From NCBI GenBank assembly GCA_002413745.1, contig DHXP01000070.1:48823-112822 (forward strand): a stretch of DNA of 64,000 bases, read 5' to 3'. Each line of letters starts with the position of its first letter. Position 1 is the first letter of the stretch. Below the pieces are notes generated by a model, which saw only the letters and a list, made by a program, of their open reading frames with translations, was not told where the DNA came from and searched no databases. Shown here piece by piece: positions 36,401 through 44,292 of the stretch. This stretch comes from Flavobacterium sp. UBA5153. Its GTDB lineage: Bacteria > Bacteroidota > Bacteroidia > Flavobacteriales > Flavobacteriaceae. The position numbers were made by a program, and so were the translations under genes.

Positions 36401-36725
36401 TGAGTTTATCACTTACTTCCAGAAAATGATTGCCAATGATTTTTGATGCCTCATTATAATCAATTCCTTTTTTAAGTTGGAACAATTGGAATATTGGAAA
36501 CAAAATAAAACGAAACAACAAAAAAACTTCAACTCCAACAAAAACCCAAAACAAGGCGGTTCGTCCCGTTGGCTTGAGCCAAAGAAAATATTCCACAAAA
36601 AGTGTGAACAAGAAATACAACAATCCTAAACCGATGAAGAAAATCATTCCTCGAATCAGCTCATTCGTGTAAAACTTCTTGATGAAAAGCTCTAACTTTT
36701 GATAAATAAAATTTGACGATTCCAA
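33420..36725 (-). CDS. DUF4175 family large membrane protein
   Basis: A 1101-residue protein typical of Flavobacteriia. Three hydrophobic segments lie at about 20-45, 52-75 and 150-170, then an extracytoplasmic beta-sandwich-like region to about 480, and then a very long charged, Gln/Lys/Glu-rich helical stretch (about 490-930) predicted to form coiled coils, ending in Gly/Lys/Glu-rich low complexity (around 920-950). Function is unknown; an envelope role is likely. It overlaps ybeY. A degenerate parS-like sequence inside it is probably chance. Confidence 0.85.
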   Translation of the reverse strand: MESSNFIYQKLELFIKKFYTNELIRGMIFFIGLGLLYFLFTLFVEYFLWLKPTGRTALFWVFVGVEVFLLFRFILFPIFQLFQLKKGIDYNEASKIIGNHFLEVSDKLTNFIQLSNDKNQSELLLASIEQKANALQPIPFGNAINFSKNRKYLPLAIIPILFFLFFYLSGNSIILSQSLNRVVHFQDQFSPPAPFQFVVLNDNLQTEQNKDFIIRIKTKGKITPENVMIFIGDESYFMESTKAGEFQYKIEKPILNVSFHVEANAVSSPDYELNVVTVPSIANFEMQLNFPFYLNKKPELIKGTGNAIVPEGTRVTWKINALATQNINWKDLTSNFPFSKSENSFIFSKYILQNTGYQIITSNEKVSNYEKLNYQLSVIKDQFPIINVNNAPDSLKVDKSFVLGQLSDDYGLSKLQVVYYPKNKPEAIKRGAIAIKKAVFDQFIFAFPANLPVEQGVSYEYYFEVFDNDAIHNFKSTKSSVFSNRIATDDEKEDLDLQQQNNNVNSLEKSLKNQDKQISDLEKLQNANKEKENLEFKDRQKIDDFLKRQKQQDQLMKDFAEKMKDNLDKFKMDKKDEFKEDLQKRLDNVDKDLEKNQKLLDELKELNDKIKQEDLMDKMDKFKQNAKNQTRSLEQLVELTKKYYVQKKAEQLKEKLDKLSTKQEDLSNKDKENNTKNQEEISNEFDKIQQDLNELDKENNELKKPLDISVDKEQQKSIDEDLKKAFEELQKDKKANAKPKQKSASRKMKQMSQKMEQSMESGEMEQLEEDIAMLRQILDNLLTFSFSQEDLMAKFKSFQMGSPAFNKNLKLQQDLKLQFKHIDDSLFAMSLRNPKLGEDITKEIGNTQYNLDKSLETLSDAQIPKGVSHQQYTVSSANKLANILSDILNNMQMSMSSRGAGKPKPGQGEGMQLPDIIKKQDGLVKKMQDGLKKGQKPGEGKEGEKGKEGQKKGNEGQNGEEGEGDAKAIMEIYKEQKQLRESLQNELDKQGIGGSGQNALEQMKQIEKQLLNKGFKNETLQNILRVKQELLKLNTALQQQGQENKRQSEANKKEFNNQSKALPESLLDYLNSIEILNRQSLPLRSNFNQKVQVYFNKNDRF

Positions 36726-36865
36726 AATTTATACCTTGTTTTTATAACGGATAAAAGTAACCATTTTTAAATTCCATCAATGTTAAAAATATATTAATCG
36801 AATTTCTATATGGAAGCCTTAAATTATTCTCGTTTTCAAGTTCCTAAATTGACTAATTGAAATTG

Positions 36866-36873
36866 TATATTTG
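36866..36873 (+). promoter_or_regulatory. Likely -7 promoter element of gltX
   Basis: TATATTTG fits TAnnTTTG and lies 17 bases before the gltX start, in the divergent gap with the DUF4175 gene. No clear -33 TTTG at the usual spacing. Confidence 0.5.
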
Positions 36874-36890
36874 CAGCAAAATCTAAAAAA

Positions 36891-38402
36891 ATGTCAAAGC
36901 AAGTTCGGGTGCGTTTTGCACCAAGTCCAACTGGACCTTTACATATTGGCGGCGTACGTACTGCCCTATTCAATTATTTGTTTGCCAAAAAAAATGGCGG
37001 TGTTTTCTTTCTTCGAATAGAAGACACCGATCAAAATCGTTTTGTTCCTGGAGCCGAAGAGTATATAATGGAAGCTTTGGAATGGTTAGGAATTGCACCT
37101 AATGAAACCATTGGAAAAAACGAAAAATTTGGTCCTTATCGTCAAAGCGAAAGAAAGCACTTGTACAAAGAATATGCCGATTTGTTGATTAATTCAGGAA
37201 ATGCCTATTATGCTTTTGACACTGCCGAAGCTTTGGATGCCCATAGAAAACAACACGAAGAACAAGGAAAAACATTTATTTATAACCATCATAATCGGGA
37301 AAAACTGGATACTTCTTTGGTGATTTCTGCTGAAGAAACCGAGAAAAGAATTGCCAATGGCGAAGATTATGTCATTCGTTTCAAAACACCCGTTGACGAA
37401 ACTTTGCATTTGCAAGATATTATTCGCGGCGAGGTTAAGTTTGAAACCAATTTATTGGACGATAAGGTTTTATTTAAAAGCGACGGAATGCCAACCTATC
37501 ATTTGGCGAATATCGTTGATGATCATTTAATGGAAACTTCGCACGTGATTCGAGGTGAAGAATGGTTGCCGTCAATGCCGTTACACGTTTTGTTGTACCG
37601 GGCATTTGGTTGGGAGGTACCCGAATTTGCGCATTTACCTTTGATTCTAAAACCCATTGGAAACGGAAAATTATCAAAACGTGACGGTGATAAATTAGGT
37701 TTTCCAGTGTTTCCATTAGATTGGACGGATCCAAAATCAGGGGAAACATCATCTGGTTACAGAGAAAAAGGATTTTTTCCGGAAACGGTAATCAACTTTT
37801 TGGCCTTATTGGGCTGGAATGACGGAACAGAAAAAGAATTATATTCTTTAGAAGAATTAGTAGAAAGTTTTGATTTGAACAGAGTTCATAAATCAGGAGC
37901 CAAGTTCGACCCAGAAAAAAATAAATGGTTCAATCATCAATATTTGGTAAAAAAGAATGATGCGGATTTGGCGAAAAGCTTCGCTCCTATTGTTGCCGAA
38001 AAAGGTTTCTCTGTTTCTGAAAACACATTAACAAAAATAGTTTCCTTAATAAAAGAAAGAGCCCATTTCATTTCGGAATTCTGGGATTTAAGTGATTTCT
38101 TTTTTGTGGCTCCAACTTCTTATGACGAGAAAGCTTCGAAAAATTGGAAAGAAGAAACACCAGCTTTAATGCAGAAATTGATTTCGGTTCTTGGAGAAAT
38201 AACCGATTTTACTTCATTGAATATCGAAACCATCGTGAAAGATTGGATGACGAAAAACGAAATTGGAATGGGAAAAGTAATGCAACCGTTTCGTTTAAGT
38301 TTGGTTGGTGCATTAAAAGGGCCGCATTTATTTGATATTGTGGAACTCATTGGAAAAGAAGAAACAATTAAAAGAATTGAGAAGGCGATAGATTCTCTAT
38401 AA
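36891..38402 (+). CDS. gltX: Glutamyl-tRNA synthetase
   Basis: A 503-residue class I synthetase attaching glutamate to tRNA-Glu. The HIGH motif is APSPTGPLHIGGVRTALFNYL (start of protein) and the KMSKS motif is KLSKRDGDK. The C-terminal anticodon-binding domain carries FRLSLVGALKGPHLFDIVELIG. It supplies the substrate of HemA as well as protein synthesis. Length is normal. A strong hairpin terminator follows. Confidence 0.97.
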   Translation: MSKQVRVRFAPSPTGPLHIGGVRTALFNYLFAKKNGGVFFLRIEDTDQNRFVPGAEEYIMEALEWLGIAPNETIGKNEKFGPYRQSERKHLYKEYADLLINSGNAYYAFDTAEALDAHRKQHEEQGKTFIYNHHNREKLDTSLVISAEETEKRIANGEDYVIRFKTPVDETLHLQDIIRGEVKFETNLLDDKVLFKSDGMPTYHLANIVDDHLMETSHVIRGEEWLPSMPLHVLLYRAFGWEVPEFAHLPLILKPIGNGKLSKRDGDKLGFPVFPLDWTDPKSGETSSGYREKGFFPETVINFLALLGWNDGTEKELYSLEELVESFDLNRVHKSGAKFDPEKNKWFNHQYLVKKNDADLAKSFAPIVAEKGFSVSENTLTKIVSLIKERAHFISEFWDLSDFFFVAPTSYDEKASKNWKEETPALMQKLISVLGEITDFTSLNIETIVKDWMTKNEIGMGKVMQPFRLSLVGALKGPHLFDIVELIGKEETIKRIEKAIDSL

Positions 38403-38407
38403 TATAA

Positions 38408-38448
38408 AAAGCTTCCAGCCTTTTGAAAGCTGGAAGCTTTTATTTTTT
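38408..38448. terminator. Bidirectional terminator between gltX and the outer-membrane protein
   Basis: AAAGCTTCCAGC (38408-38419) pairs perfectly with its complement at 38429-38440, with a T-rich tail on the plus strand and an A-rich left flank, so it can stop both convergent genes. Confidence 0.88.
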
Positions 38449-39089
38449 TACAAATACAAAATAATATTACCGTTCAAAATTCCCGCATTTCCTTTAAAAT
38501 GGACTCCTAAGTTTTTGTTATTCAAATTACCAAGCATATTATTAATTCCATATTGGTATGAAATATTTGCTCGGAAATGCTTTGCTCCTGCCGTGATTCC
38601 AACCGTTGGATAAAAATTGAATTTAGAAATGTCCTCAATATCTTTGGCGAGTAATGTCGTTCCAGAAATCACATTGTTTTCATTTGAATAATCCGTTTTT
38701 AGTTTACCATTGACTTGAACTATTGGTCCAAATTCAACTGTTAAATGGTTTTCGATTATTCTAAAACTTCCCATTAACGAAATTTGAGCTGACGATAATT
38801 TATAATTTACATCTTTATTTGATAAAAATCCACTGTTTGTGGCAACACTGAAATTGTTTTCGCTAAACTGCATCGCATAAACCATATCCCAATCATCATA
38901 AAAATTTCCTCGCATTGAAAGTCCAGCATTCCAACCTGTTCCTGGTTTTGTCTGGAAATTATTGGTGTTCAAGGTAAATTGGTTTACACCAAAAGAAATG
39001 CCAATTCTATTAGAATCCCTGTAATCATATTGCGCAAAAACAGCCATTGAAATCAAGACAAAGGCGAATGTGAAACATATCTTTTTCAT
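38448..39089 (-). CDS. Outer-membrane beta-barrel protein
   Basis: A 213-residue protein. I begin at 39089 (MKKICFTFAFVLISMAVFAQ, a clear signal peptide); the ATG at 39164 would add a non-signal leader. The mature part is rich in alternating beta-strand patterns with repeated glycine and aromatic residues (RIGISFGVNQF, YKLSSAQISLMGSF, YPTVGITAGAKHFRANISYQYG), fitting an eight-stranded porin-like OmpW/OprF-type barrel. Function cannot be told. It is convergent with gltX. Confidence 0.8.
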   Translation of the reverse strand: MKKICFTFAFVLISMAVFAQYDYRDSNRIGISFGVNQFTLNTNNFQTKPGTGWNAGLSMRGNFYDDWDMVYAMQFSENNFSVATNSGFLSNKDVNYKLSSAQISLMGSFRIIENHLTVEFGPIVQVNGKLKTDYSNENNVISGTTLLAKDIEDISKFNFYPTVGITAGAKHFRANISYQYGINNMLGNLNNKNLGVHFKGNAGILNGNIILYL

Positions 39090-39167
39090 AAAAATTAATT
39101 TAAACAACGGCAAACCTAAAGTTTTTTTGTAATTTAACAGTAATTTTTTAACTAAATTATACAAACT

Positions 39168-40148
39168 ATGAACATTCCATTAGTCGTACTTCTTGTTTTC
39201 GGATTATTTATTTTTCTTTCCTCTTTTTTTACGGTAAAACAGCAGTCCTCATTTATTATCGAACGTTTTGGAAAATTTTTGAGTGTCAGAAATTCTGGAC
39301 TCCAACTGAAATTGCCTTTAATTGATAGAGTTGCAGGCCGTGTAAACCTGAAAATTCAACAATTGGACGTTATCATTGAAACCAAAACTAAAGACAACGT
39401 GTTTGTGAAAATGAAAGTTTCTGTTCAGTTTAAAGTAATTCAGGACAAGGTTTATGATGCTTTTTATAAATTGGAATATCCTCACGATCAAATTACGGCA
39501 TACGTTTTTGACGTCGTTCGCGCCGAGGTTCCAAAACTCAAATTGGATGATGTTTTCGAAAGAAAGGACGATATTGCAATAGCTGTAAAACGTGAATTGA
39601 ATGAAGCTATGACTACTTATGGTTATGATATCATCAATACATTAGTAACGGATATTGATCCAGATATTCAGGTAAAAAATGCAATGAACCGTATCAATGC
39701 TGCCGACAGGGAAAAAACGGTGGCAGAATTTGAAGGTGAAAGCACAAGAATTAGAATTGTGGCTAAAGCCAAAGCGGAAGCGGAAAGCAAACGTTTACAA
39801 GGACAAGGAATTGCTGACCAAAGACGCGAAATTGCTCGCGGTTTAGTAGAAAGTGTTGAAGTTTTAAACAGCGTGGGAATTAATTCTCAGGAAGCATCTG
39901 CGTTGATAGTGGTAACTCAACATTATGACACTTTGCAAGCCATTGGCGCAGACGCAAATTCAAATTTAATTTTATTGCCAAATTCTCCGCAAGCCGGAAG
40001 CGATATGCTCAACAATATGGTGGCTTCGTTTTCTGCCTCAAACCAAGTGGGTGAAATGATGAAGAAAAAAAACAGAAAATTAAAAGCAAAAACCGAGGAT
40101 TCTCATCCAAGTAATCCGGTTCCAAAAGCTCCAGAAGAACAAGTATAA
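39168..40148 (+). CDS. SPFH/Band 7 domain protein (stomatin/HflK-HflC-like)
   Basis: A 326-residue membrane protein with an N-terminal transmembrane helix (about 3-22) followed by a Band 7 domain (KQQSSFIIERFGKFLSVRNSGLQLKLPLIDRV) through about residue 200 and a coiled coil (REKTVAEFEGESTRIR ... AKAEAESKRLQGQGIADQRREIARG). The C-terminus is charged and Pro-rich. It has no NfeD partner next to it, so it may be a free-standing stomatin. Such proteins scaffold membrane microdomains or regulate proteases. Confidence 0.9.
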   Translation: MNIPLVVLLVFGLFIFLSSFFTVKQQSSFIIERFGKFLSVRNSGLQLKLPLIDRVAGRVNLKIQQLDVIIETKTKDNVFVKMKVSVQFKVIQDKVYDAFYKLEYPHDQITAYVFDVVRAEVPKLKLDDVFERKDDIAIAVKRELNEAMTTYGYDIINTLVTDIDPDIQVKNAMNRINAADREKTVAEFEGESTRIRIVAKAKAEAESKRLQGQGIADQRREIARGLVESVEVLNSVGINSQEASALIVVTQHYDTLQAIGADANSNLILLPNSPQAGSDMLNNMVASFSASNQVGEMMKKKNRKLKAKTEDSHPSNPVPKAPEEQV

Positions 40149-40167
40149 TACAAATACTTTTAATAAA

Positions 40168-40191
40168 AAAAGAGGCTTAATCGCCTCTTTT
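40168..40191. terminator. Bidirectional terminator overlapping the DUF6327 stop codon
   Basis: AAAAGAGGC pairs with GCCTCTTTT around TTAATC, with A and T runs flanking. The loop contains the stop codon of the opposite-strand small gene, so the two convergent genes share a terminator. Confidence 0.78.
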
Positions 40192-40431
40192 TATTTTGGA
40201 TAACCATTTGATGGCTAATGGAATTGCAGCGCTAAGAAGCATTGAATACGAATTAGAAAGCAATGATTTAGAAGCCTCTAATAAATTACCAATCAAATTT
40301 TTAGGCTCAAAACTTTCTTTTATTTTTTGGAAATTCCAAATCACTTTTTGAAAACTGAGTTCTTTTTCAAGTTTCAAAATCTTTAATTCCGATTCTATTT
40401 CTGCAAAGGAAGAATATTTTTTTGTATCCAT
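40177..40431 (-). CDS. DUF6327-like small protein
   Basis: An 84-residue protein that I recognise only as resembling DUF6327. It has an N-terminal charged helix (KKYSSFAEIESELKILKLEKELSFQK) and a C-terminal hydrophobic stretch (about 60-77). It is the third gene of a tight cassette after the YtxH and holin-like genes (gaps 3 and 11 bases). In Flavobacteriia this set is often a general-stress or envelope-stress unit. No enzymatic motif. Confidence 0.65.
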   Translation of the reverse strand: MDTKKYSSFAEIESELKILKLEKELSFQKVIWNFQKIKESFEPKNLIGNLLEASKSLLSNSYSMLLSAAIPLAIKWLSKIKRGD

Positions 40432-40434
40432 AAT

Positions 40435-40785
40435 TTAGTCGTTGAAAAAGATTTCTGAAAATTTCTCTAAAATTGGCTCTTCAATTATTTTGTCTTTAAA
40501 CAAAAATACAATTATTGAAATAACTAGATAAACTCCGCCAATTATTAAAAATCCAAATACATAATTGTCAAGTGTTTTACCAATTGCTAAAGCCCCTGCA
40601 ACCGAAAAAAACATCAAAACTATTAAAAAAAACAAAAAAACAAAAGCAAATTTAAAAATCAACGTGGTAAGTTTCATTGCTACTTTGAAACTTTTTAATT
40701 TGTAGTAGGCAATATTACTTTCGATATAGGCTTGAGCCTCATCTTGAATATTTTCTGTGTTTTCTTTTAGTTCTTCAAAAGCCAT
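40435..40785 (-). CDS. Holin-like (phage holin superfamily III) membrane protein
   Basis: A 116-residue protein with two adjacent transmembrane helices (about 40-65 and 70-95) after a charged N-terminus. The pattern fits the actinobacterial holin/PF07332 family, which in Bacteroidota is chromosomal and often with YtxH rather than with phage genes. No phage gene is nearby, so it should not be read as a phage remnant. Probably in one transcript with the YtxH and DUF6327-like genes. Confidence 0.75.
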   Translation of the reverse strand: MAFEELKENTENIQDEAQAYIESNIAYYKLKSFKVAMKLTTLIFKFAFVFLFFLIVLMFFSVAGALAIGKTLDNYVFGFLIIGGVYLVISIIVFLFKDKIIEEPILEKFSEIFFND

Positions 40786-40796
40786 AATTGAGTTAT

Positions 40797-41156
40797 TTAG
40801 GAATTCGTTTTTTGTGTTGAAGCTTTATCCTTTTGAAGTTTGGCATTTTGTTCTTTTAATTCAGCTAATTTTATTTCCAAAAGAGATATCACATCTTCAG
40901 TTTTATGACTCATATTAGAAATCATATTTTCATAAGTTTCTTCTAAATCATTTTTGGCGTTTGAAAATTTACTTTTCAATTCTTCCGAGGCGTCTTTAAA
41001 TTTATGTTTTAAATCACTTTTTGCATCATCAAAACCATCTTTGATTTTTTCTCTTGTTTTAGTTCCTTTATCTGGTGCAAATAAAATTCCAACACCCACT
41101 CCAATTACTGCTCCTGACAAAACTGCCAATAATGTATTTCCTGCGTTGTTTGACAT
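40797..41156 (-). CDS. YtxH domain protein
   Basis: A 119-residue protein with an N-terminal single transmembrane helix (LLAVLSGAVIGVGVGILFAPDKG, about 8-29) that carries the YtxH GxxxGxLFAPxxGxxTR signature, followed by a helical charged region (DDAKSDLKHKFKDASEELKS). YtxH family genes often respond to general stress. It is the first gene of the three-gene cassette. Upstream, an AT-rich region holds a hairpin and a TAACTTTA motif that could be a degenerate -7 element. Confidence 0.82.
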   Translation of the reverse strand: MSNNAGNTLLAVLSGAVIGVGVGILFAPDKGTKTREKIKDGFDDAKSDLKHKFKDASEELKSKFSNAKNDLEETYENMISNMSHKTEDVISLLEIKLAELKEQNAKLQKDKASTQKTNS

Positions 41157-41458
41157 GATTTTTACTATTTAAATTAATAATTTATTAAAGTTACAACATT
41201 TATTAACACCGCAATGTTAATAAGCCGTTAAAGTGGCCAATATTTTTTCAAAACACAATTTGAACAACTATAAATTCACAAATAATCAATAAGCATAATA
41301 GGAACTGTCGAACTAAAAAAAACGTCTTAAAATTGATTTATGAAAGCCGTTTTTGATTGGAAAATTCTATTATAAATGGAAATTTTATAAGGATTTACGA
41401 TAATAAGAAAAACGCCCTAAAAAGGCGTTTTTCATTATCAAAAACTATAGTTAAATTT
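41157..41458. other. Intergenic region upstream of the YtxH cassette
   Basis: A 302-bp AT-rich gap. It holds a perfect nine-base hairpin at 41200-41223 (TTATTAACA / TGTTAATAA), a TAACTTTA on the minus strand at 41186-41193 that may be part of the YtxH promoter, and a strong terminator hairpin for glnS at 41407-41433. I see no gene in it. Confidence 0.6.
41407..41433 (-). terminator. Terminator of glnS
   Basis: GAAAAACGCC pairs with GGCGTTTTTC (41424-41433) around a short loop; ATAAT-type flanks extend the pairing. The minus strand ends with a T-run. It lies 25 bases downstream of the glnS stop. Confidence 0.85.
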
Positions 41459-43561
41459 TTAAAATTTCAAATTATTTAATAAATCAAAAACTTTTTCGTT
41501 CTTCTCAGTATTTTTTAATTCTGAAAGTTGTGTTTTAAAATCGTTAAGATGATTCGGGTCGTTTTTTAAATTTTGAATGGCAAAAAATCTCGCCATTGGC
41601 AATTGACTTTTTAACGACATCGAATATAATTTTGTCAATGGTTCTTGTTCGATGTCTTTTGCTTGAACTTGATCAGAATAATTTAAAATCAAATTCGAGA
41701 ACAATAAAGAATTGTTATCATTTTTAATATTCTTTACAATTGTATTATTTATCAAACTGAAATTATCAATGCTTTTTATGTTGTCAATAATTGATTTCAG
41801 AATAACATCAGCAGCATTCTCGTCTTTTTCTTTGACATATTTATTGATTTCTTTCTGGGTATTCATCAATAAATTTTCTTCTTTTTTACCTTTTTCTTCC
41901 CAAGCATCTTTGAGTCCAACGGTTTTGTTGAAAACTAATTTCTTTTTGTCTGAATCCTTATCAACATTGAAATACCCCAAACGTTGAAACTGGAATTTTT
42001 CTCCTGGTTTAACTTCTGATAAGCTTGGTTCCACGAATCCTTTCGCAATTTGCAAAGAATTTGGATTCATAAAATCAAGGAAGTTTTTCTCTTTGTGACT
42101 GTCTGGTGCTTCATCTATAAACAATCGGTCATACAAACGAACTTCGGCTTCAATGGCGTGTTGAATGGAAACCCAATGCAAGGTTCCGGCAACTTTTCTT
42201 TGGCTTGCTTCACTCCCACTTCCGCTACGAGAATCTTCGTCATAAACGGCGTGTATTTCGGTAATATTTCCTTCCGAATCTTTTACAACACTTTCTCCTT
42301 TAATGATATAAGCGTTTTTTAATCGCACTTCTTTTCCAATGGACAATCGGAAAAACTTGGCCGGAGCTTCTTCTAAAAAGTCATCACGTTCAATGAAAAT
42401 TTCTCTTGAAAAAGGCACTTTTCTGAAACCGGCACTTTCGTCTTCCTGATTGTTTTCGGCTTCAAGCCATTCTTCTTTTCCTTCTGGATAATTAGTAATA
42501 ACCACTTTTATTGGATCTAAAACCGCCATAACTCTTGGTGCGGTTTTGTTTAAATCTTCACGCAAACAAAACTCCAACAATGAAACTTCAATCACGTTTT
42601 CACGTTTGGCAACGCCAATGATATCACAAAATTTCCGAATGGAATTCGCCGTATAACCTCTTCTTCTTAATCCCGAAATCGTTGGCATTCTTGGATCATC
42701 CCAACCATTTACAATATTTTCCTGAACCAATTGCAACAGTTTTCGTTTGCTCATTACAGTGTAATTCAAGTTCAAACGCGCAAATTCATATTGGCTAGGT
42801 CTTACTTTGTTTTCGTCACAAATTTGGTCTAAAAACCAATTGTATAATTCACGGTGCATCACAAATTCAAGCGTGCAAATGGAATGTGAAATTTGCTCGA
42901 TATAATCACTTTCGCCATGCGCAAAATCATACATTGGATAGATTTTCCAATCATTTCCCGTTCTATGGTGATGACGATGCAATACCCTGTACATCAACGG
43001 ATCACGCATCAACATATTCGTCGATGTCATATCTATTTTGGCTCTCAAAACGTGACTTCCCTCGGGAAAATCACCCTTTTTCATTGCTTCAAATAAAATC
43101 AAATTTTCTTCAACAGAACGGTTTCTAAATGGTCCATCAATTCCTGGTTGTGTTGGCGTCCCTTTTTGGGCGGCCATATCTTCAGAAGACTGACTGTCAA
43201 CATAAGCTTTTCCGTTTTTAATCATTAAAACCGCCCAATCGTATAACTGTTGGAAATAATCGGAAGCATAACGTTCTTCTGCCCATTGAAAACCCAACCA
43301 ACGCAAATCTTCTTTGATGGCATCAACATATTCCTGTTCTTCTTTGGCTGGATTGGTATCGTCAAACCGCAGATTTACAGGGGCATTGTATCGCAACCCC
43401 AAACCAAAATTTAAGCAAATGGATTTGGCGTGGCCAATGTGTAAATAGCCATTAGGTTCTGGCGGAAAACGAAAGCGTAATTTATCTTGGGGAAAACCGC
43501 TTGCTAAATTGTCTTCGATAATTTGTTCTATAAAATGAAGTGATTTCTCTTCGGTTGACAT
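41459..43561 (-). CDS. glnS: Glutaminyl-tRNA synthetase with a C-terminal extension (GlnS/YqeY-type fusion)
   Basis: A 700-residue class I synthetase. I start it at 43561 (MSTEEKSLHFIEQI); an ATG seven codons upstream is less likely because the predicted promoter lies close. The HIGH motif is PPEPNGYLHIGHAKSI, the KMSKS equivalent is VMSKRKLLQLVQ, and the core ends near residue 565. The last ~130 residues (KEKDENAADVILKSIIDN ...) are a helical extension absent from E. coli GlnS; many Bacteroidota enzymes carry a YqeY/GatB-like tail, which this may be in diverged form. It charges tRNA-Gln directly. Confidence 0.94.
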   Translation of the reverse strand: MSTEEKSLHFIEQIIEDNLASGFPQDKLRFRFPPEPNGYLHIGHAKSICLNFGLGLRYNAPVNLRFDDTNPAKEEQEYVDAIKEDLRWLGFQWAEERYASDYFQQLYDWAVLMIKNGKAYVDSQSSEDMAAQKGTPTQPGIDGPFRNRSVEENLILFEAMKKGDFPEGSHVLRAKIDMTSTNMLMRDPLMYRVLHRHHHRTGNDWKIYPMYDFAHGESDYIEQISHSICTLEFVMHRELYNWFLDQICDENKVRPSQYEFARLNLNYTVMSKRKLLQLVQENIVNGWDDPRMPTISGLRRRGYTANSIRKFCDIIGVAKRENVIEVSLLEFCLREDLNKTAPRVMAVLDPIKVVITNYPEGKEEWLEAENNQEDESAGFRKVPFSREIFIERDDFLEEAPAKFFRLSIGKEVRLKNAYIIKGESVVKDSEGNITEIHAVYDEDSRSGSGSEASQRKVAGTLHWVSIQHAIEAEVRLYDRLFIDEAPDSHKEKNFLDFMNPNSLQIAKGFVEPSLSEVKPGEKFQFQRLGYFNVDKDSDKKKLVFNKTVGLKDAWEEKGKKEENLLMNTQKEINKYVKEKDENAADVILKSIIDNIKSIDNFSLINNTIVKNIKNDNNSLLFSNLILNYSDQVQAKDIEQEPLTKLYSMSLKSQLPMARFFAIQNLKNDPNHLNDFKTQLSELKNTEKNEKVFDLLNNLKF

Positions 43562-43579
43562 AATTTTGTTTAATTTTAG

Positions 43580-43587
43580 CAAAGATA
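43580..43587 (-). promoter_or_regulatory. Likely -7 promoter element of glnS
   Basis: The minus strand reads TATCTTTG, an exact TAnnTTTG match, 18 bases before the glnS start. The octamer array at 43596-43627 lies where the -33 element would be expected. Confidence 0.5.
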
Positions 43588-43595
43588 AAAAAAGA

Positions 43596-43627
43596 GTTTA
43601 GAAGTTTAGGTGTTTAGAAGTTTAGTT
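43596..43627. repeat. Octamer tandem array upstream of glnS
   Basis: Four copies of an 8-base unit: GTTTAGAA, GTTTAGGT, GTTTAGAA, GTTTAGTT. It lies between glnS (minus) and folB (plus) and covers the position where the -33 region of the glnS promoter should lie. Confidence 0.75.
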
Positions 43628-43689
43628 ATTTCAAACAATCCTATATCTCTGAGCTAAACCCATAACCTTTTAAACTTATAACCTCTACC

Positions 43690-44049
43690 ATGGGAACTAT
43701 AAAACTAAAAAATATTCGAACCTACTCCTATCACGGCTGTTTATTGGAAGAAGGAAAAATTGGATCCGATTATTCGGTTGATTTGGAAGTTAAAACCGAT
43801 TTGCAACAATCATCCATCTCAGATGATTTAAAAGACACCGTAGATTATGTGCTTTTGAATCGTATTGTTGTTGAAGAAATGGCTATTCGATCCCATTTAT
43901 TGGAACACGTTGTTCAAAGAATTATTACAAGATCTTTAAAAGAAATACCATCCATTTGGTGGATAAAAACCGCGGTTTCAAAACTGAATCCTCCTATTGA
44001 TGGTGATGTTGAAGCGGTTTCCATTGAAATGGAACAATCGAGAAATTAA
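43690..44049 (+). CDS. folB: Dihydroneopterin aldolase FolB
   Basis: A 119-residue folate enzyme that cleaves dihydroneopterin to 6-hydroxymethyl-dihydropterin and glycolaldehyde. The N-terminal KLKNIRTYSYHGCLLEEGKIG and the DTVDYVLLNRIV region (with the conserved Tyr and substrate-binding residues) are typical, and the C-terminal lysine/proline region (VSKLNPPIDGDVEAVSIE) completes the fold. Size is as expected. It is alone; other folate genes are not in the window. The tRNA-Cys gene follows. Confidence 0.93.
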   Translation: MGTIKLKNIRTYSYHGCLLEEGKIGSDYSVDLEVKTDLQQSSISDDLKDTVDYVLLNRIVVEEMAIRSHLLEHVVQRIITRSLKEIPSIWWIKTAVSKLNPPIDGDVEAVSIEMEQSRN

Positions 44050-44139
44050 GCCCCTTAACCCCCAAAGGGGAAATAGAGATCGCCTTTGAAAAGAAGTGAA
44101 TTTTTCAAAATTTAGAATTCAAAATTCAAAATTATTTAT

Positions 44140-44147
44140 TACTTTTG
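44140..44147 (+). promoter_or_regulatory. Likely -7 promoter element of tRNA-Cys
   Basis: TACTTTTG fits TAnnTTTG and lies 16 bases before the tRNA 5' end. Confidence 0.5.
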
Positions 44148-44163
44148 CCGTCCATTCAATAAT

Positions 44164-44234
44164 GGCGTCGTGGCCGAGTGGCTAGGCTGGGCTCTGCAAA
44201 AGCTCCTACTCCGGTTCGAATCCGGACGATGCCT
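44164..44234 (+). tRNA. tRNA-Cys (anticodon GCA)
   Basis: Folded by hand: acceptor GGCGTCG pairs with CGATGCC (one G-T pair), D-arm GCC/GGC, anticodon stem GGGCT/AGCTC with loop CTGCAAA giving anticodon GCA at 44196-44198, variable loop of four, T-arm TCCGG/CCGGA with loop TTCGAAT. The discriminator base is T, the universal determinant for cysteine. CCA is not encoded. Length is 71 nucleotides. It is probably transcribed alone. Confidence 0.95.
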
Positions 44235-44238
44235 CAAG

Positions 44239-44269
44239 AAGAGATACAGAAATGTGTCTCTTTTTTTTA
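44239..44269 (+). terminator. Terminator after tRNA-Cys
   Basis: AAGAGATAC pairs loosely with GTGTCTCTT around a short loop, followed by a run of at least seven T. It lies five bases after the tRNA 3' end. Confidence 0.7.
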
Positions 44270-44292
44270 TATCATTTTTTAAAAAAATGAAT

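Noticed and set aside
40435-40785. The holin-like gene as a prophage remnant.
   Set aside because: No phage structural, integrase or lysin gene nearby, and the YtxH context is typical of chromosomal stress genes.
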